Of a DNA stretch of 64,000 bases, positions 26,495 to 35,871 are shown one piece after another (within the stretch, counting starts at the first letter, position 1; each line of letters opens with the position of its first letter). The notes beneath the pieces are model-generated. The model was not told the DNA's origin and ran no database searches. It saw nothing but the letters and a program-made list of their open reading frames with translations. Made by a program: the position numbers and the translations under genes. The stretch is from AC-32 sp963754265 (GTDB lineage Bacteria; Actinomycetota; Thermoleophilia; Gaiellales; Gaiellaceae): assembly GCA_963754265.1 (NCBI GenBank), contig CAVWFB010000016.1, positions 558,001-622,000 on the forward strand. The letters are read 5' to 3'.

Positions 26495-26790
26495 AGAAAG
26501 GCCCTGTTTCCAGGGCCTTTCTGAGTAGCGGGTGCAGGATTTGAACCTGCGACCTCCGGGTTATGAGCCGCCTCGATTCTGTACACGCCTTCCGCCGTAT
26601 TCCGCCGAAACGCACGCTCAGAGCCAATTTGGCCGGCGGCAGATGCATTTAGGCGGAACACGGTGACATCGTCACGGAAGGGCGATGCTTGCAGAACGCT
26701 TGCAGCCGCATAGCCGATTCCCACTCCTCGCACCGAAGACTGCCTCCATGGTAAGGAGAGGGTCGACGGTTCGAGTCCGTCAGAGGGCTT
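26495..26790 (-). repeat. Repeat copy 3: fMet 3' half joined through a phased-site spacer to a tRNA-Thr(GGT) 3' half
   Basis: A 12-bp hairpin (26495-26506 with 26511-26522) is followed by a well-kept tRNA-fMet 3' half (to about 26569). The shared spacer has TTCCGCC at 26590-26596 and 26600-26606 and inverted GGCGGAA at 26652-26658. On the plus strand there follows the 3' half of another tRNA (about 26742-26790): anticodon arm CTCC-ATGGTAA-GGAG, T arm GACGG-TTCGAGT-CCGTC and acceptor AGAGGGC. Neither tRNA has a 5' half here. Much of the gap 26311-26903 is this block; I see nothing else in the remaining bases. Confidence 0.78.
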
Positions 26791-26903
26791 TCCTCCTGCT
26801 TAGCTGACTCTATCGTTATCCAAACGGGTGTCGGTTGACGATTCCGGCGTCCACGCAAACGTCCACGGCGTGGACATTGACCGCGCGAGAGCCTGTGAAG
26901 GCG

Positions 26904-29900
26904 CTAGCGTTTTACGCAAAGCGCCGCGAGGTCCAGGCCTGCGTCGACGCCGTTCCAGACGCGGCAGCCAAGGTCATCTCCAAGCACCGCCCCCAACGTT
27001 GGTGTCCCGTACGCGATGACCGGCACATCGCGCTTGGCCAGGCGCGAGGCGAGGCGAATTGCCGCGCGATCGCGCGCGGATCCGCTTAGGCGGTTCAGGC
27101 GGAGAACCTGAGAGTGCACGGAACGTGGCAGCCAGGTAGTCGGGACGTCGTGGCCGAGCATCTGCGTCAGAAACGACGCCGGGTCCGGATAGTCGAGCTG
27201 CGTCCCGAGCGCCGCGAGTTGAATGCTGGCCGCTGGGTCGCGTAACGACGCAGAAACATCGGCGACCGTGACCGTCCGCACCTCGATCCCGAGCGGGGCG
27301 AGCGCGCTGCGGACCAGGCCCGCGAACGCACGGCTTCGATGCTCGCCGGCCTGGACGGCCATGCGAGCCCTAACGCGCCGACGGTGGGTAAGCGCCACCG
27401 CGCGCTCCAGATCAGTCGGCTGGAACCCGGCTGCTCCGCCACCTCGCACGCCGGGCGGAATGATTCGCGCGGTCGGCTCCATGTCGGTCGGAGCACTCCG
27501 CAGCGCCGCAGGTCCCGCCTGCGCGACGCCCGTTGGGGCCTGGTTCCAGAACGCGGACAGCGCCTGACGGTCGAGCGCCAGCGCTACCGCTTCCCGGAGC
27601 CTCCGATCGGAGAAGGGAGGGCGGCCCGCGTCGAAGGCGAGGTAGAAGGTCAGAGGGCGTGGAAACGACCGATACGAGAGGCGCTGCCCCCCGCCGCCGC
27701 CGAAGCGACGCGCGACGATTCCGCCCGGCGCAAGCGATGGGTCGAAGTCCTCGACCGCGTCCCAGCTGCCGCGCTGCACGCGGGCCACCGCCTTCGCCGT
27801 GTCAATGCCCTCGCGGAGGCCGATCGCGTCGAGCCGCTGCGGGCGCGAGCCTCCGTAGTTCGGGTTGCGCGTGAGGATCGCGTATTCCCCGTTGAAGATG
27901 AATCCGCGGAACGCGTAAGGGCCTCCGCCGGGCGGCGGGAAGAACTCCACCCCTCCGGGCAGGATGGGCGTGTCGCGCGGCACCGGGCAGAAGTAAGGAA
28001 GCGCGAGCCGCTCGAGGAAGTCCGGAGAGGGCCGGATAAGCGTGAACGAGATCCGGTCTCCCCGGACGTGGATGCCCGAGACGTGGGCTTTCCGCCCGGC
28101 GTGAAACGCCTGCGCTCCGACGAGATCGCCGAGGATGCGGATCCCCGGCGAATCCGAGCCTAGCTTGGGCGAGAGGGCTCGCTCGATCGAGTAGCGGAAC
28201 GTCTCCGCGTCGAGAGGTGCGTTCGACGGGGGCGCGAAGCGGAACGTCTTCCGGAGGACGAAGGTGTACGTGCGCCGGTCGGACGAGACCACGGGCATCG
28301 CGGCCGCGGCCTCAGGGACAAGCTGCTGCCCCCGTGGCGGCGGCGCGTCCGCATAGCCGAGCAGCGGTGCGCAGGTCGCCCGCTCGGCCTGGAAGATGAA
28401 CGGGTTGCTCGGCACGACGGCCGGATCCGGATGATTGTCGTTTGCCAGCTGGTAGATCGGGACGATCAGCCGAGCAACGTTGCCGCCGAGCGCGTCGATC
28501 CGATCTTCGTAGGTTCGCCCCGGATTCATCTCGACCAGGAGCTTCCCGTGGAGCGCTGCCACCGACTGCAGCGGATGGCCAAACCGGAGGACGCGGCTTT
28601 CGCCCGTGGCGGCGTCGATGCCGGTCACCGTTCCGACGTCTTGATTAGCCACCCACAGAGTGCCGTCGGCGTAGGACTCCTGGCGAGCGCCGTCGCCAGT
28701 CTCGTACGTGTCCACGATCGCACCGGAGTGGTCATCGGCCTTGTAAACGGTGCCCTTCGTCTCGTTGGACGCCCAGAGGTAGCCCCCGCCTACTGCGAGG
28801 TTCGCGAGCTCGGGCTCCGGCACGGCCGCAGTCGCGGTGATCGTGTTCGTCTTCGGATCGATTCGCTCGACGCCGTGACCGCTCTGGACCCAGACGGCCC
28901 CGTCGCCGAACACCACGCCGGTTGCGTCCGGTAAGCCTCCAAAGCGTTTTTGCACGGCCCCCGTTGCCCGGTCGACGCGCAACAGCTCCCCCGCGTCGGG
29001 GCGCGTGACCCAGAACGATCCATCGCCTACCGCCAGGCCTGCAAGTCCATCCTCTCGCGGGTTCTCTGACAGCCGAAAACGGTCGACCTCTCTATCTTGG
29101 GGGATATCCATGCGGACGAGCCTTCGGCCGCCGAGCCAAAGGCTTCGGCCGTCGACGATCCCCGAGCCGCCGGTATCGCCGAGCGGAGAGCCGATCCGAC
29201 GAACGACGTGACCGTTGTCGGGATCGATCTGCACCGTTTCGTACGGCCGCAGATTCCAGACCCAAAAGCTGCCCTCGCCGGTGATGACCTCCGCCGGGAC
29301 CTTGATCTGACTCGCCCCGATGTGCGCGACGAGGCGGCCGCTCGACGCGTCGACGATGGCGACGCCGGAATCGACCGAAGCAAGGGACGTGTCGCTTCCG
29401 CGTGTGAGAGCAACGGCGACGGCGGCGACGGCGAGCGGCGACGATGACGGTCGCTCCGATGGCGACGAGCCTCCAGCTCGGCACATGTGCGTCGCGCCGG
29501 ACGCCGACCCGCGGCGGGTCGAGTGTCGCATCCTGGCGGAGGATCCGTGCTTCGAGCTCCTGCAGCGAGCGTCCCGGCTCAAGCCCGAGCTCGCTGCGCA
29601 GCCGGCCGGCCCCCCGCCGGTATGCGTCGAGCGCGTCGGCTTGGCGGCCGGAACGGTAGAGAGCAAGCACGAGCTGCTCGAGCAGGTGCTCTCGAAACGG
29701 ATGCTCCGTGAGGACCGCCTCCAGCTCGGCGATGAGCTCGCGGTGCCGCCCAAGCTCGAGGTCGGCATCGATCCGGGCCTCGAGCGCTGCCAGTTGGCGC
29801 TCTTCGAGTCCCGCGATCTCCACCTGCGCCCAAGGCTCGAGGCTCAGATCCGAGAGCGGCCGGCCGCGAAAGAGTGCAAGCGCCTCGCGCAGCCGCTCAG

Positions 29901-30243
29901 CCGCCTCCTTCGCCGGGGCGCCGGACGCCGCGCGGACGAGCGCGTCGAAGCAATCGACGTCCAGCTCGCCTGGCGCAACGGCGAGCTCGTAACCGCGACT
30001 CCGAGTGATGATGCGACCCTCGCCGAGGGCGCGGCGGAGCCGCGTGACGTAGACCTGGACGCTTTTGACTGCGGTGGCCGGCGGCCTCCCGCTCCAAACC
30101 TCCTCGATCAAACGGTCCGTCGAGACCGGCCGGCCACGCGAGAGCAGCAGCAGAGCGAGTAGCGCCCTCTGCTTCTCACCGCCGAGCGCGACCTGCCGAC
30201 CGTCTTCCTCGACCTCGAGCGGGCCGAGAATCCTGAATTCCAT
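26904..30243 (-). CDS. BTAD/winged-helix regulator fused to membrane helix, beta-propeller and SBP5 domain (one-base frameshift)
   Basis: Starting at ATG 30243, residues 1-95 are an OmpR-like winged helix (MEFRILGPLEVEEDG) and about 96-245 are a BTAD helical domain. A membrane helix lies near 270-290, followed by a Vgb/NHL-like propeller with repeated FWV, LWL and LWV blades. The last 500 residues resemble family 5 oligopeptide-binding proteins (TYTFVLRKTFRFAPPSNAPL). Dropping one base in the GC repeats at 29431-29450 joins the frames into 1112 residues. The product would sense a ligand outside the cell and act on DNA inside. This architecture recurs in Thermoleophilia as I know them. It is cargo between copy 3 and the tRNA. 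Confidence 0.78.
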
Positions 30244-30364
30244 CCAGCTCCTCGTCGCCGTTGCCGACCGTAGCATGGTCCAGAGTCGGCCCTGCGGAGC
30301 CGTTTTTGCCGCCCGTTAACCGCGACCTCTGCTCGTTTTAGCCGCTCGAGCTCAGTGTGCCGGT

Positions 30365-30642
30365 ATGCACTTGAGCGTTTTGTCGACGGTCTGGGCAGTC
30401 GCCGCCGTTGCAGCCGCCGTGCTCAGTTCTGTCGCTCACGCGGGCGCGGCACTTCGCAACCGCACCGCGGGCCCGATCCAGAGCCGCTCGTCGTCAAGGT
30501 CGGCGGCGCCGCCCACTTTCGGTGGGGTGACGCAGGCATCGGAGCGACAGCCGGACTTGGCGGCGTGCTCGTCCTCGTCTCCGGCGTCTCGTTGAGACGT
30601 GCCGGTCGGTCGCAGCGCGAAGAAGAAGGAGGTCGTTTGTGA
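30365..30642 (+). CDS. Small secreted or membrane-anchored protein (one-base frameshift)
   Basis: The first frame (ATG 30365) gives a signal peptide, MHLSVLSTVWAVAAVAAAVL followed by SSVAHAGA. The end in another frame gives FRWGDAGIGATAGLGGVLVL and a basic tail, a C-terminal membrane anchor seen in many small actinobacterial surface proteins. A missing base near 30465-30480 joins them into about 92 residues. Such proteins often accompany SBP/BTAD receptors. No function is assigned. Confidence 0.55.
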
Positions 30643-30688
30643 GGCACACCCTGGTCGGCATTCGAAGAACCCCAGGAGAGGAGGAGCG

Positions 30689-30949
30689 ATGAGGAAGGTT
30701 CGGTTGCTCGTGCTCGCGTTGGCCTTAGCTGTGATTGTCGCTGGGCTGACCGCAGTGCATGCTGCGGGCCGCAAGCACGATCATGGACAGAACGCGGAAC
30801 GTTCGCGGGTTTCGGACCCGCCGCGCAGGACTGTGTCGCACCAGCGGCTGTCTCTACAGCAGATCTTGGCGCTGGGTTGCGGACCTCTAACGCAGCAAGC
30901 GGCGGAAGACGTGCTTCGTGGGCGACGGCAGGCGAGGTGTGGGCGATGA
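30689..30949 (+). CDS. Small secreted protein, function unknown
   Basis: The 86-residue product begins MRKVRLLVLALALAVIVAGL, a clear signal peptide with a basic start and a hydrophobic core, cleaved probably after VHAAG. The mature part is short, basic and rich in Arg and Gln, with two cysteines. A strong ribosome binding site (GGAGAGGAGGAG) precedes the ATG. Its stop overlaps the ATG of the propeller protein gene (ATGA at 30946-30949), which indicates translational coupling. I do not recognise it. Confidence 0.55.
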   Translation: MRKVRLLVLALALAVIVAGLTAVHAAGRKHDHGQNAERSRVSDPPRRTVSHQRLSLQQILALGCGPLTQQAAEDVLRGRRQARCGR

Positions 30950-31976
30950 GCCGGCTGACAAGGCCCCGACTGGCGCCACACGCGCTCGCCGTGCTCACGA
31001 CACTGGTCGCGATCATCGCGGCCGTAGAGGCGGGAGGGGGCCGAGCGACCCCACCCGCTCACGACGGCCTGATCGCCTTCCAGCGCTACGTGTTCCAAGA
31101 CCGTCCGCTCCAAGCAGACATCTTCGTCGCCGAGGCTGACGGAAGCGGCCAACGGAGAGTGACTCGCGCTCCGCACGGACTGATCGACGGAGAGCCGGAC
31201 TCGGCGCCGGACGGCCGGGCAATCGTCTTCCAGCGATGTGTCACGGTCGACGGGCCGTGCACAATCTGGAGCGTCAGCGCGGACCGAACGGGCGCCGGCG
31301 GCTTACGCCCCGCGGCGCGACGAAATGCGTTGACGAGACCTCACCGGCGTTCGCCCCGGACGGCAAGACGATCGCCTTCGAGTGTCTGACACGGCGGCGC
31401 GGGCAGCTGATCTTCTCCGTCGTCGCCATGGCTCGCGATGGCGGGCACCGCCGCGTCGTCGTGGGCGGAACGTCGCGCGCGGGCGTCGGGCGGCCTCAAT
31501 TCTCACCCGACGGAAAGCGGCTCGTGTTCGAGCTCCAGAACGTCAACGCCAAGCCCAGGAACGGACATGCAACCTACGTCGCCAACCTCGACGGCACCGG
31601 CATGCGCCGCGTGACGCCGTGGAGCCTGAGGGCCGGCGACCATCCGGACTGGTCGCCCGACGGGAGTCTCATTCTCGTCCGGAGCATCGCCAACGGTCCC
31701 GACTTCTCGCACCAGGGCAACCTCTACACCGTCCGGCCCGATGGCTCCGGTTTGCGGCAACTGACCCATTTTGGGCGGAGGGTAACTCTGCTCCAGAACG
31801 GATCGTTTTCACCGGACGGCTCGGCGATTGTCTTCGCGACGACGAGGGGGTCGATCAAGACGAAGCACTCCAACCTTCCGGACGTCTTCACCGTCGGCGC
31901 GGACGGCACGGGCCTGAGGCCGGTGACGCGCTCGAGGAACTGGGACGGCTCGCCCGACTGGGGTCCCGCTCCGTAG
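30946..31976 (+). CDS. TolB-like WD40-type beta-propeller secreted protein (one-base frameshift)
   Basis: The N-terminal part has a membrane or signal segment (LAPHALAVLTTLVAIIAAVE) followed by PDxxxIxF-type blades such as DGRAIVFQR. The remaining blades lie in another frame: SPAFAPDGKTIAFE, PQFSPDGKRLVFE, PDWSPDGSLILVR and GSFSPDGSAIVFAT. These are TolB/PD40 propeller repeats that usually bind a partner protein or a peptide. Supplying one base near 31295 joins both into about 343 residues. It overlaps the small secreted gene upstream and is followed by the tRNA-fMet locus. Confidence 0.72.
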
Positions 31977-32085
31977 CGCGCTCTCCGGCTTCCCGCACGC
32001 TGGCGGCGTTACGCCAGGTCGGACTCCAGTCGCCACATGCTTTCAGAACGGCTTCGGTGCTGTCTTCTGCGGCGACGAGACAAGC

Positions 32086-32111
32086 GAAAGGCCCCGTTTC
32101 CAGGGCCTTTC
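32086..32111 (-). terminator. Terminator of the tRNA-fMet gene
   Basis: GAAAGGCCC (32086-32094) and GGGCCTTTC (32103-32111) form a 9-bp stem directly after the tRNA 3' end in the direction of transcription. The same hairpin accompanies the three partial tRNA copies, so it belongs to the repeated unit. Confidence 0.7.
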
Positions 32112-32115
32112 TGAG

Positions 32116-32189
32116 TAGCGGGGGCAGGATTTGAACCTGCGACCTCCGGGTTATGAGCCCGGCGAGCTACCTGACTGCTCCACCCCGCG
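32116..32189 (-). tRNA. Initiator tRNA-Met (CAT)
   Basis: The complete cloverleaf reads 5' to 3' on the minus strand, with acceptor CGCGGGG and CCCCGCT, anticodon loop CTCATAA and T loop TTCAAAT. The 1-72 pair is mismatched (C-U), and three G-C pairs (GGG/CCC) close the anticodon stem. Both are hallmarks of the initiator. CCA is not encoded. It is the only intact member of the four related copies in the window and the probable integration target for the island. Confidence 0.95.
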
Positions 32190-32227
32190 TCGCTTGCGGC
32201 AGTTTACCAACTGTTTTTCGGTCATCG

Positions 32228-32728
32228 TTAGTCCGAGAGCCGGAGCAACTCGACGCAGCCTTCGAGGACGCCGCTCGAGTCTGCCACCTGCGCGAGCAGG
32301 CCGTGAAGCTCGTTCCGCTGGGCCTCATCGAGGCCTGCGAAGAGCCGTTCTTCGACCTTTCCGGCGGCTCGCTCGGCCGCGGCCAGCCGAGTCCGGCCCT
32401 CTTTCGAAACCTCGACGATATGCCGTCGGCGATCCTCGGGATCGCGGCGGCGAACGATCAGGCCTTCCGCCTCGAGGTCGTTGAGCAAGCCGACCAGCTT
32501 GCTCGGGTCGACGCCGATCGAGTCGATCAGGGCCTGCTGACTCGTCGGGCGGGCACGCACCTCGAACAACACACCCACATGGCGCGGCGTGAGTCCGCTC
32601 GGCTTGAGCGCCTCGGTGAACCAGCGCTCCGCGGCGCGGCCGATCTTCACCAGCAGCATCCCCGCCGTGGGCGGGTAGTGGAGCGCCAGCTTGCGGGCCT
32701 CGGTCTCGGTGAGCTCAGTCGTTGCCAT
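32228..32728 (-). CDS. MarR-family transcriptional regulator
   Basis: The 166-residue winged-helix protein has the MarR layout: helices at 15-50, the recognition helix in TSQQALIDSIGVDPSKLVGL, and the wing in RRRDPEDRRRHIVEVS. It diverges from a DHA2 efflux gene. The 116-base gap contains a CAAAT-N7-ATTTG palindrome that overlaps a likely promoter. Classic MarR logic would have it repress the pump until a ligand releases it, and probably also itself. The ligand is unknown. Confidence 0.9.
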   Translation of the reverse strand: MATTELTETEARKLALHYPPTAGMLLVKIGRAAERWFTEALKPSGLTPRHVGVLFEVRARPTSQQALIDSIGVDPSKLVGLLNDLEAEGLIVRRRDPEDRRRHIVEVSKEGRTRLAAAERAAGKVEERLFAGLDEAQRNELHGLLAQVADSSGVLEGCVELLRLSD

Positions 32729-32738
32729 GTCGAAACCC

Positions 32739-32785
32739 TAGCAAATTCTCGATATTTGACAAGTGCTAATCGTATGCGGTAGAAA
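32739..32785 (+). promoter_or_regulatory. Predicted MarR operator overlapping the efflux-pump promoter
   Basis: A palindrome CAAAT-TCTCGAT-ATTTG lies at 32742-32758, flanked by TAGCA (32739-32743) and TGCTA (32764-32768). It overlaps TTGACA at 32756-32761, which is followed after 18 bases by TAGAAA at 32780-32785, a good promoter for the downstream gene. Binding there would block RNA polymerase. Confidence 0.6.
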
Positions 32786-32844
32786 ACGAATTGAACTTGG
32801 AACGAATTGCACTCAGAAAGAGTTTCCTAGGGAGAGGGATTTCC

Positions 32845-34326
32845 ATGGCACTACGAACTGAAACCGCTACCGCCCCCCGCGATCGGCGCTGGATTGCGCT
32901 GGCCGTCCTCGTCGCCGCACAGTTCATGGTCGTCCTGGACGTGGCGATCGTGAACGTCGCGCTGCCCTCGATCAAGACCGACCTGCACTTCACGCAGTCG
33001 AGCCTCCAGTGGGTGATCACCGCCTACGCACTCATGTTCGGAGGCTTCCTCCTGCTCGGAGGCAGGATGGCCGACCTGCTCGGCCGTCGCCGGCTGTTCA
33101 TTGCCGGAGTCGCCCTCTTCACCGTCAGCTCGCTGCTCGCCGGCTTCGCCTGGTCGGAAACCTCGCTGATCGCCTTCCGAGTCACACAGGGGCTCGGCGG
33201 GGCCCTGCTCGCTCCGGCGGCGCTCTCGATCCTGACCACGATGTTCGCCGAGGGACGTGAGCGCAACATCGCGCTCGGCGTCTGGGGCGCGGTCTCGGGG
33301 AGTGGGGCCGCTGCCGGCGTGCTCCTCGGCGGCGTGCTCACCAGCTGGCTCGCCTGGTCCTGGATCTTCTTCATCAATGTTCCCGTTGGCCTCGCGATCG
33401 TCGCGGTGAGCCCGTTCCTCCTGCGCGAGAGCCGGGCCGGGCTCGATCACCGCCTGTTCGACGTCGCCGGCGCGACGTCCATAACCGGCGGCTTGATGCT
33501 GCTGGTCTACGCGATGACACGGGCGACCCAGATCGGCTGGGGCACGGCCGAGACGATCGGGCTTCTGGCGGCCTCTGCGACTCTGATCGCCGCATTCGTC
33601 GTGATCGAGCTGCGCTCGAAGGCGCCGCTCCTGCCGATGCGAATCTTCCGGCTCCGCACGCTCACGGGCGCGAACGTGACCTCGTTCCTGCTCGGCACCT
33701 CCGTCTTCTCCCAGTTCTTCCTCGGGACCCTCTACATGCAGCAGGTGCTGCACTACTCCGCGATCGAGACGGGCGTCGCCTACCTGCCCCTGACGCTGAC
33801 GATCATCGTGCTCGCGAACGTCTCTCAGAACCTCGTGACTCGAGTCGGGGTGCGGCGCGTGCTGCCGGTCGGGCTCGCGCTTGCGGCCGGCGCACTCGTC
33901 CTGCTCACCCAGCTTCCGGCTGACGGCCACTACTTCTTCGACCTCTTCCCCGCCTTCTTGCTGAGCGCGGTCGGGCTCGCCTTCACGTTCGTGCCGATGA
34001 CGATCGCCGCGCTGATGGGCGTGGAAGCGGCCGACGCGGGCGTCGCCTCCGGTCTGCTGAACACGACCCAGCAGATCGGCGGTGCGGTCGGGCTCGCCGC
34101 GGCATCGACGATCGCCACCACCTTCACGACGCGCTACGTCGACGCCCACCCGGGATCGTCTCCCCTGGGCGCCGAGGCCCTGACCCACGGTTTCAACATC
34201 GCGTTCTACGCCCTGGCCGGCGTGGCCGCGCTCGCCGCCGTTCTCGCCGTGGTGCTGATCGAGCCCCACGCCGCCCCGGCGGAAGAAGCCGAGTTCGAAG
34301 CAATTCCGATCGAGGAGGCCGCCTGA
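32845..34326 (+). CDS. DHA2-family (EmrB/QacA) MFS drug efflux transporter
   Basis: This 493-residue protein has about fourteen membrane helices. Motif D1 is VVLDVAIVNVALPSIKTDL in the first helix, motif A is GGRMADLLGRRR, and motif C-like GSGAAAGVLLGGVL is in helix 5. It expels drugs or toxic compounds by proton antiport. The ATG at 32845 is chosen because it follows GGGAGAGGG. It is divergent from the MarR gene and overlaps the next small gene by one base (TGATG). Confidence 0.92.
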   Translation: MALRTETATAPRDRRWIALAVLVAAQFMVVLDVAIVNVALPSIKTDLHFTQSSLQWVITAYALMFGGFLLLGGRMADLLGRRRLFIAGVALFTVSSLLAGFAWSETSLIAFRVTQGLGGALLAPAALSILTTMFAEGRERNIALGVWGAVSGSGAAAGVLLGGVLTSWLAWSWIFFINVPVGLAIVAVSPFLLRESRAGLDHRLFDVAGATSITGGLMLLVYAMTRATQIGWGTAETIGLLAASATLIAAFVVIELRSKAPLLPMRIFRLRTLTGANVTSFLLGTSVFSQFFLGTLYMQQVLHYSAIETGVAYLPLTLTIIVLANVSQNLVTRVGVRRVLPVGLALAAGALVLLTQLPADGHYFFDLFPAFLLSAVGLAFTFVPMTIAALMGVEAADAGVASGLLNTTQQIGGAVGLAAASTIATTFTTRYVDAHPGSSPLGAEALTHGFNIAFYALAGVAALAAVLAVVLIEPHAAPAEEAEFEAIPIEEAA

Positions 34327-34517
34327 TGGCACTGCACGACATCGACCCCCTGCTGGAGAGAATCCGCACGCTCGTCGCCGAGACGCAACAGCTGGAGGGC
34401 GACGGGGCAGACGAGAGCTCCGTCGCTGCTCGGCGGCACGAGGTCGCCCAGCTGAAGTCCCTGCTCGCAAAAGTCGTCAGCCACGACCCGGTCCACGACT
34501 ACAGCGCGGCGGCCTGA
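34326..34517 (+). CDS. Small helical protein coupled to the efflux pump
   Basis: The 63-residue protein is mostly helical (IDPLLERIRTLVAETQQLE, HEVAQLKSLLAKVV) and resembles the DUF2630-type short actinobacterial proteins in length and pattern, though not certainly. Its ATG overlaps the MFS stop by one base, so it is translated from the same message. A regulatory or structural role for the pump is possible. No catalytic residue is visible. Confidence 0.65.
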   Translation: MALHDIDPLLERIRTLVAETQQLEGDGADESSVAARRHEVAQLKSLLAKVVSHDPVHDYSAAA

Positions 34518-34550
34518 GCCATCGAGGCGAGAGCGGGTAGCCTCGGGGCC

Positions 34551-35471
34551 ATGCGCGTCGGCGTCGTCGACCTTGGTAGCAACTCGACCCGGCTGCTCGT
34601 GGCCGACGTGGACGATGGGCGGGTCGAGGAGGTGGCGCGGCGGCTCACCATCACCCGCCTCGGCGAGGGCGTGGACGAGCGGCGCAAGCTCCTGCCCCTC
34701 CCGATCGCGCGCGTGCGCAACGCGCTCTCCGAGTACCGCCGCGAGCTCGAGCAGGCGGGCGCAGAGCGGACGCTCGCGATCGGCACGAGCGCTATCCGAG
34801 ACGCCGAGAACGGCGAGGCGTTCCTCGGCGAGATCGAGTGGAGCTACGGCTTCGCCACCCGCCTGCTCTCGGGCGAGGAGGAGGGCGAGCTCACGCGGCG
34901 CGGCGTTGCCGGCGAGAGCGAGCTCGCGCCCGGAACGCTCGTCCTCGACGTCGGAGGCGGCTCGACCGAGCTGATCGTCGACGGCTCTCGCACGAGCCTC
35001 GACATCGGCTGTGTCCGACTGACCGAGCGGTTCCTCGCCTCCGATCCGCCGACCCGCGACGAGCTCGACGCAGCGGCCGCGCAGGTGCGCGAGGCGCTCC
35101 CTGACCTCGAGCCGGAGCGGGCGATCGGCGTAGCGGGCACGGTGACGACGCTCGCAGCACTGGAGCTCGGCGAATACGACCCGGAGCGAGTCCACGGGCA
35201 CCGAAGCTCGCGCGACGAGATCGAGGAACAGCTCGAGCGCCTCGCCTCCCTCCCGCTTGCGGTTCGGCGCGCGCTGCCCGGCCTCGAGCCGGAGCGGGCA
35301 CCGGTGATCGTCGCGGGCGCGATCATCGTCCGCGAGGTGCTCGACCGCTACGGGCTCGACGAGCTTCGGGTGAGTGAGCGCGACATCCTCCACGGCGCAG
35401 CGCTCGAGGCCGCCGCGTTGCCACCTGTGGAAGAGGGCGACGCGCCGCCCGGCGCCTACACCTGCTGTTAG
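34551..35471 (+). CDS. Ppx/GppA-family phosphatase
   Basis: The 306-residue protein belongs to the actin-like ATPase fold, with the phosphate-1 loop VGVVDLGSNSTRLLVADV at residue 3, LDVGGGSTELIV near residue 133 and GVAGTVTTLAALEL near residue 196. The family degrades inorganic polyphosphate or pppGpp. Only the two N-terminal ribonuclease-H-like domains are present, as in other actinobacterial members. It starts 33 bases after the small efflux-linked gene and converges on the CBS protein. Confidence 0.88.
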   Translation: MRVGVVDLGSNSTRLLVADVDDGRVEEVARRLTITRLGEGVDERRKLLPLPIARVRNALSEYRRELEQAGAERTLAIGTSAIRDAENGEAFLGEIEWSYGFATRLLSGEEEGELTRRGVAGESELAPGTLVLDVGGGSTELIVDGSRTSLDIGCVRLTERFLASDPPTRDELDAAAAQVREALPDLEPERAIGVAGTVTTLAALELGEYDPERVHGHRSSRDEIEEQLERLASLPLAVRRALPGLEPERAPVIVAGAIIVREVLDRYGLDELRVSERDILHGAALEAAALPPVEEGDAPPGAYTCC

Positions 35472-35871
35472 ACCGGGTCCAGCTCGAGAGGCGGTTCGTC
35501 CTCGGCGAGGCGCCGTTGCAGGACGCTGCGCGAGACCACCCCGACGAGTCGTCCGTCCTCGAGCACGGGAACACGCTCGGCGTCGTGCTCTTCCAGGAAG
35601 CGGAACGCCTCGTCGAGCGGCAACTCGGGGTCGAGCGTCCAGTGCGCGGGCTCCGCGATCCCGCCGACTTGCGTCTCGCCCGGCGGTCTCCCTGCGGCAA
35701 CCACTTCCCGTACGAGCGTCTTGCGCGTCACCACGCCGAGGAAGCGGCCGTCGTCGCAGACGTAGACCGCGCGCACGTCCGGCTGGACGAGGTGCTCGCC
35801 GGCCTCCTGCGCCGACGCCTTCGCGTCGAGCGTCTGTGGGTCGGGGATCATCGCGTCGCGCACGCGGTCAC

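Noticed and set aside
26410..26733. Minus-strand open frame across repeat copy 3, with a string like AAHNPEVAGSNPAPAT
   Set aside because: This is the translation of a tRNA 3' half plus its terminator, a well-known false gene. The same string arises at the other copies.
26649..26858. Minus-strand frame with LTDSNRRPSPYHGG
   Set aside because: It is the antisense reading of the tRNA-Thr-type 3' half, not a protein.
22000..32200. Prophage or complete integrative element
   Set aside because: No integrase, transposase, capsid, portal, relaxase or replication gene could be found. Only attachment-like remnants and cargo are present.
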